From Methylobacterium sp. WSM2598 (GTDB lineage: Bacteria > Pseudomonadota > Alphaproteobacteria > Rhizobiales > Beijerinckiaceae), in contig NZ_KB900609.1 of the NCBI RefSeq assembly GCF_000379105.1, forward strand, positions 4,229,163-4,293,162: a stretch of DNA of 64,000 bases. Direction: 5' to 3'. The position numbers were made by a program, and so were the translations under genes. Positions 57,961 to 64,000 of this stretch are shown piece after piece. Each line of letters begins with the position of its first letter. Position 1 is the stretch's first letter. The notes beneath the pieces are model-generated. The model ran no database searches, was not told the origin of the DNA, and was given only the letters and a program-made list of their open reading frames with translations.

Positions 57961-60125
57961 AGGATACCCGCGCCGCGCGCCCACTTGTACTTCGCGCCCA
58001 GCACCTCGACGGGCAGTTCGGTCGAGTAGGCGTAGGCTGGAATGCCGTGATCGTAGAGGTACTGCGAGGCCTCCTCGACCTGCACGTCGCCCGCGAGCGA
58101 GGCAACGATCGGCTTCTCGATGCCCCTGGCGCGCATCTCGTCGCGGACCTCCACCACATTCCTCGCAAAGACCATCGGCGGCGTGATGATGGTGTGCCAG
58201 TAGCCCAGGATGAGCGCGTGGATGCGCTCGTCCTCGAGTCCCAGACGAATGGTGTTCTGATAGGTGACCGGGGGCTCGCCGCCCGTGATGTCGACAGGGT
58301 TGCCGGCTGCTCCGAAGGGCGGGATGAACTTGCGGAACGCTGCATCGAGATCGTCCGGCATGGCCATGAGCGACAGGCCGTTGTCGACGACCGCGTCGGA
58401 CAGGAGCACGCCGGACCCGCCCGCACCCGTGATGATGACCACGTTCTCGCCTTTCGGCGTCGGCAGAACCGGCACACCGCGGGCGAATTCGAGGAGCTGG
58501 CGCAGCGAGCGCGCCCGGATGACACCGCACTGCTTGAACACGTCCTCGTAGATCTTATCGTTTCCGGCAAGCGCCCCCGTATGGGAGCTTGCGGCCCGAG
58601 CGCCCGCCGAGGTGCGGCCGGCCTTCAGCACGATGACGGGCTTCTTTTTCGAGACGCGGCGGGCCGCCTCCGCGAAGCTGCGGCCGTCCTTCAGATCCTC
58701 GCAGTGCTGCGCGATCACCTGGGTTGAGTCGTCCTGCTCGAAGAACGTGAGCAGATCGTCCTCGTCGATGTCGGACTTGTTGCCGAGCCCGACGATGGCC
58801 GAGACGCCCATCTTGGTCGAACGCGAAAAGCCGATGATGGCCATGCCGATACCACCGGACTGGGACGACAAGGCGGCCTGGCCTTGCACGTCGAACGGCG
58901 TGCAGAAGGTCGCGCACAGGCTCTTGGCCATGTAATAGAAGCCATAGATGTTCGGGCCCATGAGGCGAATATTATATCGGCGGCCGATCTCCTGGAGCTC
59001 GCGCTGCCCCGCCTCATTTCCGGTCTCGGCAAACCCGGACGGAATCAGAACTGCCCCTGCTACACCTTTTTCACCGCACTCGGTGAGCGCCGCGGCGACG
59101 AATTGGGCAGGAATCGCGAACACGGCGACGTCCACTGGCCCGGGCACGTCTTTCACCGACCTGTAGGCCTTGAGACCCAGAACCGTGTCCGCTTTCGGGT
59201 GGATTGGATAGATTTTACCCTTGTAGCCTCCGTTGATGAGATTCTTCATAACGGAATTGCCGATCTTGCCCTCCTCTGCGGACGCGCCGATGACCGCCAC
59301 CGTATCGGGACGCATGATGCGGTTCATGCTGGCCACGATCTCGTCATGCGACCGCGTCCGCAGCTCGGGCCGCTGCGCGAAATCCACCACGATCCGCACG
59401 TCCGCGGCAGTCGCGTCGCGCGCCGTCGCGAAGACTGGGTTGAGATCGAGTTCCGCGATTTCCGGGAAGTCGGTGACGAGTTGCGAGACCTTGACGATGA
59501 TGTCGGCCAGCGCCTCGCGGCTGACCGGGTCTGCTCCTCGCACGCCTCTCAGCATCTCGGCCGCTTGAATGCCATCGAGCATCGAGAGCGCATCGTCGCG
59601 GGTCGCAGGGGCCAACCGGAACGTGATGTCCTTCAGCACCTCCACCAGGACTCCGCCGAGACCGAAGGCCACGAGCTTGCCGAAGGAGCCATCGGTGACC
59701 GCACCGACGATGACCTCGGTGCCCCCTGCGAGCATCTGCTGGATTTGCACGCCGTCGATGCGGGCATCGGCCTTGTAGCGCTTCGCGTTCGCCAGGATCG
59801 TCTCATAGCCCTGCGCCACGGCCTGCGCGGAGGAGAGGCCGACCATGACGCCGCCCGCTTCCGTCTTATGCAGGATGTCAGGGGAGACGATTTTGAGGAC
59901 GACGGGAAATCCCATGCTCTCTGCCGCCCGCACAGCATCCTGCGCTGAGGTCGCCACGGCCTCTTTCGGCACCGGAATGCCGTAGGCGTCACAGACGATG
60001 CGGCCTTCAGGAGCGGTCAGCGCGTCGCGCCCGTCCGCTTTGACACGATCCAGGATCTGACGGACTGCAATCCTGCTGTCAGCAGGCGTGTCGTGGACCG
60101 AGCGTTGTTGGGCCGATTGGGCCAT
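57957..60125 (-). CDS. acyl-CoA synthetase (NDP-forming), acetate-CoA ligase family
   Basis: A 722-residue protein with an N-terminal ATP-grasp (~30-240; GFPVVLKIVSPDILHKTEAGGV) followed by a CoA-binding Rossmann part (~260-400; VAVIGASAEEGKIGNSVMKNL) and ligase domains with a phospho-histidine motif candidate SSHTGALAG. This is the ADP-forming acetyl-CoA synthetase/succinyl-CoA synthetase superfamily, in the arrangement with ATP-grasp first. Substrates in the family range from acetate to larger acids. ATG 60125 has GGAGG upstream. The GntR/FCD gene is about 700 bp upstream on the same strand, and the family is often found near oxalyl-CoA genes, but none is visible here. Confidence 0.85.
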   Translation of the reverse strand: MAQSAQQRSVHDTPADSRIAVRQILDRVKADGRDALTAPEGRIVCDAYGIPVPKEAVATSAQDAVRAAESMGFPVVLKIVSPDILHKTEAGGVMVGLSSAQAVAQGYETILANAKRYKADARIDGVQIQQMLAGGTEVIVGAVTDGSFGKLVAFGLGGVLVEVLKDITFRLAPATRDDALSMLDGIQAAEMLRGVRGADPVSREALADIIVKVSQLVTDFPEIAELDLNPVFATARDATAADVRIVVDFAQRPELRTRSHDEIVASMNRIMRPDTVAVIGASAEEGKIGNSVMKNLINGGYKGKIYPIHPKADTVLGLKAYRSVKDVPGPVDVAVFAIPAQFVAAALTECGEKGVAGAVLIPSGFAETGNEAGQRELQEIGRRYNIRLMGPNIYGFYYMAKSLCATFCTPFDVQGQAALSSQSGGIGMAIIGFSRSTKMGVSAIVGLGNKSDIDEDDLLTFFEQDDSTQVIAQHCEDLKDGRSFAEAARRVSKKKPVIVLKAGRTSAGARAASSHTGALAGNDKIYEDVFKQCGVIRARSLRQLLEFARGVPVLPTPKGENVVIITGAGGSGVLLSDAVVDNGLSLMAMPDDLDAAFRKFIPPFGAAGNPVDITGGEPPVTYQNTIRLGLEDERIHALILGYWHTIITPPMVFARNVVEVRDEMRARGIEKPIVASLAGDVQVEEASQYLYDHGIPAYAYSTELPVEVLGAKYKWARGAGIL

Positions 60126-60822
60126 CGTCGTTCCTCCCGATTTTCGGCCGTGATGCTTCCCTGACAAAGATCAGATGTTGGGTCAGGGTCACGGAACCTC
60201 TACTCATCATTCGCCGCGAAGTCGTGCGGCTGTGCTTGTACGGTCAGGTCTGCGGAGCCGTACGGGGCTGATCCTCTCCGCCGCAGCCGGAGCAGGCGCT
60301 CCGATGGCGGCGGAACGGGCGATCTCGCCGAGCAGGGGCGACCGCTTGACGTCGCTTGAGCGCGCCGCGAGCCGGATGGCATTGCCCGCGGTCAGACGCT
60401 TGCCGCGGGACGACGCGATCCGGCGGACCGCCATCGGGATCGTCACCCGCACGCGAGGGCACCTCGGCGAACGCCGCACCCTCGCCCGATCGGCCGCACT
60501 CCTCCACATGGCATCCCAGGATCCCTCCCGAACGACCAGGGGCGAACGATGTCTCATTTTCCGTTGGCATGCAATATACCAATTGCGATTCCATGCGCCC
60601 TCGGCCGCCGCGTTGTCGATGGCCGACACGAAGTCGACGGTTCGAAGAAAGACGCGCTCGCCGCAAAGTTCGCGCCATAGCTTGGCGGTGGCGCCGTGTT
60701 GAGACAAGACGCTTCACCGTCGACGGCGAGAGCGGAGAGATCCCCGAACACGAAGATCGCTGCCTCCCATCCGCGGAGAGGTGACCCGCCCTCTCCGGCC
60801 CGGCGATGGCATCTGCCAAGAC
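60126..60822. other. intergenic region, no gene supported
   Basis: 700 bp between the acyl-CoA synthetase and the GntR gene. Overlapping short frames on both strands have no family features. An AT-richer spot at 60560-60595 (GCATGCAATATACCAATTGC) could be a promoter or operator. Confidence 0.4.
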
Positions 60823-61533
60823 CTAATCGATCTTCGTGAGCGACTGCGGAAAGTCGGCGCAGCCCTCGATGTCTCGAGCGAACCTGAAACCTCTTTCCAG
60901 AACGAGTTGGCACGCACGCTCAGCGTCCCGCTGCTCAATCGCAGCGATGATGGCCACGTAAGCAGACCTCAAATAACTGAGATCAACGTTTCCGCGAAAT
61001 ATGACCTCGTGAACGCTCCGCAGATGCAGCAGGAGATGATCAAGCATGGATTGAATCTCTTGGCATTGCGCGAGGGTGGCGGCATGGCGACAGAACCGCC
61101 AACGCGCCTCAAAGTACCGGTCATATCCGCTGGAAGGATCTGCCTCGTAGAAGGCGCCGAAGCTTGCACAAAGAGCTCCGAGCTGCGCCTCCGTCGCTTT
61201 CGCGCATGCTAAACGGACCGCCATGCTCTCCAACCCAGCACAGGCGTAGACCATCTCGACAATTTCGAGCTTGTTCTTCTTGATGACGAACACGCCCCGT
61301 CGCGGCTTGCACCGCACGAATCCTTGGTGCTCCAAGATCGCCAGGGCCTCTCGAACAGGTGTGCGGCTGACACCGAGAATATGTGATAATTCATGCTCAT
61401 GAAGTTGCGGCTCGCCTGGATGATCATAGATGCCCATCTCGCTGATTGCGCTCATCAAAGCCTTGTAGACGAGATCGCGCAAACTTGCTTCCGAGCCCGC
61501 CGAGGCGCCATCAGTCCGGACACTGTGTGACAT
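60823..61533 (-). CDS. GntR family regulator with FCD domain
   Basis: A 236-residue transcriptional regulator. The N-terminal winged helix carries HELSHILGVSRTPVREALAILEHQGFVRCKPRRGVFV (~50-85). The C-terminal FCD ligand domain shows YACAGLESMAVRLAC, FEARWRFCRHAATLAQC and a final HEVIFRGNV...YLRSAYVAIIAAIEQRDAERA with metal-ligand-type His and Asp. FCD regulators usually bind organic acids. It likely controls the downstream acyl-CoA synthetase. ATG 61533 is chosen; the upstream extension is unlikely. Confidence 0.9.
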   Translation of the reverse strand: MSHSVRTDGASAGSEASLRDLVYKALMSAISEMGIYDHPGEPQLHEHELSHILGVSRTPVREALAILEHQGFVRCKPRRGVFVIKKNKLEIVEMVYACAGLESMAVRLACAKATEAQLGALCASFGAFYEADPSSGYDRYFEARWRFCRHAATLAQCQEIQSMLDHLLLHLRSVHEVIFRGNVDLSYLRSAYVAIIAAIEQRDAERACQLVLERGFRFARDIEGCADFPQSLTKID

Positions 61534-61686
61534 GGATCCGACCCTACCCCAACTGATATGGCCAAGCCGTCTGCGGCCAGACACCTTCCTCCGTCACGAT
61601 AACGTCCATGGGAACGTCATGCGGCTGAGGGCCGATCGTTCCGAGGCGTGATAGGCCAAAGCCGACGCCGACGCGCGAGGGAACCG

Positions 61687-63225
61687 ATGAGCCGACCGTC
61701 CGGGCGCCTCGTTCGCGCCGCATCCGCCCTCGTCGCGGCCGCTTCGATCGGGCTCGGTCTCCTCATGCTCCTTCGCCACCAGGCGGGGCTCGGCATCGAA
61801 CGCGTCGTGATCGGCACGACCCCCGCGACGGTGTATCGCCCCGAGGGCGGCGGACCGGCGCCCGTCGTCGTCGTGGCGCACGGCTTCGCCGGCTCGCAGC
61901 CGCTCATGGCCGCCTTCGCCACCACCTTCGCCCGCAACGGCCTCGTCGCGATCACCTTCGACTTCCCCGGCCACGGCCGCAACCCGCGGCCGCTCCCGGG
62001 CGACGTCACCCGCGAGGGCGGTGCGACCCGGGCGCTGGTCGACGAGACACTGCGCGTCCTCGCCGTCGCGCGCGGCCTGGGCGACGGGCGCGTCGCCCTG
62101 CTCGGCCATTCCATGGCCTCCGACATCGTGATCCGTGCCGCGCAGCAGGTGCCCGATGTCGGCGCCACCATCGCCGTCTCGATGTTCTCGCGCACCGCCA
62201 CGGCCACGAGCCCGCGCAACCTCCTCGTGATCGCCGGCGACTGGGAGGGGCGGCTGAAGGCGGAGGCGCTGCGCGTGGTCGGGCTCGCCAGCGCCCCGCG
62301 GCCGCCGCGGGCGGGCGTGACCTACGGCGACCCGGCCCTCGGCACCGCCCGGCGCGCCGCCTTCAGCCCGGGCGTCGAGCACATCGGCGTCCTGTTCAGC
62401 CCGCGCTCCATGGACGAGGCCCAGGGCTGGCTCGACGCCGCCTTCGATCGGCCGGCGCGCGCCGCGCGCGTCCTCGATCGTCGCGGCCCGTGGATCGCGC
62501 TCCTGCTCTTAGGGTTCGTGCTGCTGGCCTGGCCGCTGTCGCGGCTCCTGCCGGTGGTCGCCGACCCTCCCGCGGGCGCCGGACTGGCGGGGCGTCGGCT
62601 GTGGGCGCTGCTCGTCGGCCCGGCCGTGCTGACGCCGCTGATCCTGCGCGTCGCGCCGACCCATTTCCTGCCCGTGCTGGTCGCCGACTACGTCGCGGCC
62701 CACTTCGCGCTCTACGGGTTGCTGACGGCCGGCGGGCTGCTGCTCGCCCGCTCGCGGCGGGCTGGAGCCGCGCCCGCGCCGCCGCGGCGGGCTGCCCTGA
62801 TCGGCGCGGTGCTGGCCTCGTTCCTCTACGCGGTCCTGGGGCTCGGGGGCGTCGTCGATGCCTGGGTCGCCTCCCTCGTGCCGGCAGCCGGGCGGGCGCC
62901 GATCATCCTGGCCATGCTCGCGGGCACGCTGCCCTACTTCCTCGCCGATGAGTGGCTGACGCGCGGGGCGGGCGGCGCGCGCTGGGCCTACCCGGCCTCG
63001 AAGCTGGCCTTCCTCCTGTCGCTCGCGCTGGCCGTCGCCCTCGAGCCCGGGCGGCTGTTCTTCCTCGTCATCATCGTGCCGGCGATCGTGGTCCTGTTCC
63101 TGATCTACGGGGTGCTCGGCACCTGGGCCTACCGCCGGACGGGGCACCCCGCGGTCGGCGGGCTCACCAACGCGGTCGCCTTCGCCTGGGCCCTCGGGGT
63201 CACGTTCCCCCTGCTCGCCGCCTGA
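61687..63225 (+). CDS. alpha/beta hydrolase fused to a multi-helix membrane domain
   Basis: A 512-residue protein with two parts. After an N-terminal signal-anchor (~10-30), residues ~40-270 form an alpha/beta hydrolase: oxyanion VVVAHGFAGS, DFPGHGRN and the nucleophile elbow LLGHSMASD (Ser in GHSMA, a GxSxA variant). A late HIGV may supply the His. Residues ~280-510 hold about seven hydrophobic helices, including an LAMLAGTLPYFLADEWLTRG segment and the end GTWAYRRTGHPAVGGLTNAVAFAWALG. A hydrolase domain tied to a membrane domain could act on lipids or surface compounds. ATG 61687 has GAGGGA upstream. It is not in an operon. Confidence 0.85.
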   Translation: MSRPSGRLVRAASALVAAASIGLGLLMLLRHQAGLGIERVVIGTTPATVYRPEGGGPAPVVVVAHGFAGSQPLMAAFATTFARNGLVAITFDFPGHGRNPRPLPGDVTREGGATRALVDETLRVLAVARGLGDGRVALLGHSMASDIVIRAAQQVPDVGATIAVSMFSRTATATSPRNLLVIAGDWEGRLKAEALRVVGLASAPRPPRAGVTYGDPALGTARRAAFSPGVEHIGVLFSPRSMDEAQGWLDAAFDRPARAARVLDRRGPWIALLLLGFVLLAWPLSRLLPVVADPPAGAGLAGRRLWALLVGPAVLTPLILRVAPTHFLPVLVADYVAAHFALYGLLTAGGLLLARSRRAGAAPAPPRRAALIGAVLASFLYAVLGLGGVVDAWVASLVPAAGRAPIILAMLAGTLPYFLADEWLTRGAGGARWAYPASKLAFLLSLALAVALEPGRLFFLVIIVPAIVVLFLIYGVLGTWAYRRTGHPAVGGLTNAVAFAWALGVTFPLLAA

Positions 63226-63549
63226 GGCTCGACGCGCGTCCCGTTCCGGTCACGGCGGAAGACGAGGCGCGCATGCGGCGGGCAGAGGACCTCGCGGAGA
63301 CCTGGAGGGCGTCGGGCTCTGACGCGCTCGGGCCGACACCTGGGCGTGGCCTCGTGCGGCCTGCCGCTTCGTCTCGCAGAATGTCCGGGCAACGTCGGCG
63401 ATCCGCGTCGCGGGCAACACCATCGGCGCCTGCCAGCTGCTGCTCGGGCACACGACGTGTGAGAGCACAGGATCGCGGCGTGGAAGCTTCCGGATGATGA
63501 GGCTATCCAGCACCGTCGGGACGCCGATGCCCGGATCACGGAAGGCGCG
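63226..63549. other. intergenic region with integrase remnant
   Basis: 320 bp between the hydrolase and the LysR gene. It contains a decayed piece that resembles a tyrosine recombinase C-terminus (see next entry). No intact gene. Confidence 0.5.
63385..63500 (+). pseudogene. tyrosine recombinase (integrase) fragment, decayed
   Basis: Reads CQLLLGHTTCEST, resembling the LLGHT-x2-EST box that carries the second active-site His of phage-type integrases. The upstream stretch corresponds loosely to the Arg-box region, and a short distorted tail follows. The frame is broken several times. It suggests an old integration site beside the IS256-type element. Similarity rests on one short motif, so confidence is limited. 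Confidence 0.4.
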
Positions 63550-63913
63550 ATGGACCGGTTCGACGCGATGGCCGTGCTGCTCGCCGTCGTGGAGGAGGGC
63601 AGCCTCTCGGCGGGCGCGCGCCGCCTGCGCCTGCCGCTCACCACCGTCAGCCGGAAGGTCTCGGACCTCGAGCGGCACCTGCGCGCGCGCCTGCTGACCC
63701 GCACCAGCCGGCGCGTCGACCTCACGGAGGCAGGACACGCCTACGTGGCAGCCGCCCGGCGCATCCTCGAGCAGGTGCGGGAGGCCGAGCGCGCCGCCAC
63801 GGGGGAGTACAGCGTGCCGCGCGGCGACCTGTCGGCCACCGCACCCGTGGTCTTCGGCCGGCGTCACCTGGTCCCGATCGTCACCGACTTCCTCGTCGCG
63901 TATCCGGAGAGGG
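63550..63913 (+). pseudogene. LysR family regulator, N-terminal part cut by an IS256-family element
   Basis: Encodes the helix-turn-helix domain of a LysR regulator (MDRFDAMAVLLAVVEEGSLSAGARRLRLPLTTVSRKVSDLERHLRARLLTRTSRR). The start of the effector domain follows (GDLSATAPVVFGRRHLVPIVTDFLVAYPER). A full LysR protein is about 300 residues; here the frame passes into IS terminal sequence after residue ~121 and ends at 63948. The missing C-terminal part would lie beyond the IS, outside the window. Confidence 0.85.
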
Positions 63914-64000
63914 ACTGTCAGGAATTTCGTGTGAGGGCGGCGGGTTGACCGTCAGGCCGCCATGGCCCGGGTGAAGCGCTCGCCGAAGATGACGGCGAAC
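63911..64000. mobile_element. IS256-family element, left end (runs off the window)
   Basis: The terminal sequence GACTGTCAGGAATTTCGTGT is typical of IS256-like inverted repeats. It is followed within 40 bp by the end of a transposase gene on the minus strand. The element interrupts the LysR gene. Its other end and any target duplication lie outside the window, so the exact left boundary (63911-63914) is estimated. Confidence 0.75.
63952..64000 (-). CDS. IS256-family transposase, C-terminal 15 codons
   Basis: Reads FAVIFGERFTRAMAA followed by a stop on the minus strand, matching the typical C-terminus of IS256-type transposases. The rest of the gene lies beyond the window. Confidence 0.7.
   Translation of the reverse strand, partial: FAVIFGERFTRAMAA

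Noticed and set aside
60175..60822. Considered as a decayed transposase or a small gene upstream of the acyl-CoA synthetase
   Set aside because: No motif in any of the six frames that I could tie to a family.
1..64000. CRISPR arrays, tRNA, rRNA and riboswitches
   Set aside because: No regularly spaced repeat array, no cloverleaf-like or rRNA-like sequence, and no recognisable riboswitch core was found by eye; a covariance-model scan would be decisive.

Overview
The window is high-GC alphaproteobacterial chromosome. The mix of families (DUF4344 metallopeptidases, a GCG/CRPN glycine-rich secreted protein, aspartate 4-decarboxylase, DUF3141, TAXI receptor, many short secreted proteins) and the density of palindromic intergenic repeats suggest Methylobacterium or a close relative in the Hyphomicrobiales. 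That assignment is inference. No rRNA, tRNA or CRISPR array was seen.

Layout. 0.2-6.3 kb: a forward run of phosphate acetyltransferase, acetate kinase, an unknown 165-residue protein, a PhaC-like DUF3141 protein and enoyl-ACP reductase FabI. 6.5-12.3 kb: a reverse block with an HAE1-type RND pump (adaptor and permease), a PPK2 polyphosphate kinase 13 bp downstream of the permease, and a small membrane protein. 12.5-15.3 kb: a glycine-rich secreted protein and two paralogous secreted DUF4344 metallopeptidases. 16-20 kb: aspartate 4-decarboxylase and a secreted parallel beta-helix protein. 20-25 kb: a degenerate receiver protein, a MacB-like ABC exporter pair and three small secreted proteins. 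25.6-32.5 kb: an SDR epimerase and an ATP-grasp ligase, a DUF1003 protein, a paralogue of the earlier membrane protein, and an orphan TAXI receptor. 33-37 kb: a tight operon of parvulin-type isomerase, HupE/UreJ protein and periplasmic DUF3604 PHP-type hydrolase.

37-45 kb is accessory: short proteins (one a double-glycine leader peptide candidate, one CsbD-like), the potassium transporter Kup and a secreted alpha/beta hydrolase. 45-52.4 kb carries a broken alcohol dehydrogenase, an MFS transporter with a TPR protein, and a divergent AraC-type regulator split by an IS21-family element. The element has TG/CA ends, tandem terminal repeats and a perfect 8-bp target duplication; its own istA and istB are frameshifted. 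52.8-57.3 kb is a signalling operon (PAS/PAS/GAF hybrid kinase with two receivers, a lone receiver, a receiver-adenylate cyclase). 58-61.5 kb holds an acyl-CoA synthetase (NDP-forming) and a GntR/FCD regulator; 61.7-63.2 kb an alpha/beta hydrolase fused to a membrane domain. The window ends in a LysR gene cut by an IS256-family element next to a probable integrase remnant.

Three dispersed repeat families are visible: A, a long hairpin element with 4 copies; B, a ~104-bp double-hairpin element with 2 copies that each begin on the TAG stop codon of a gene; and C, an 18-bp motif with 6 intergenic copies, all pointing toward the next gene.
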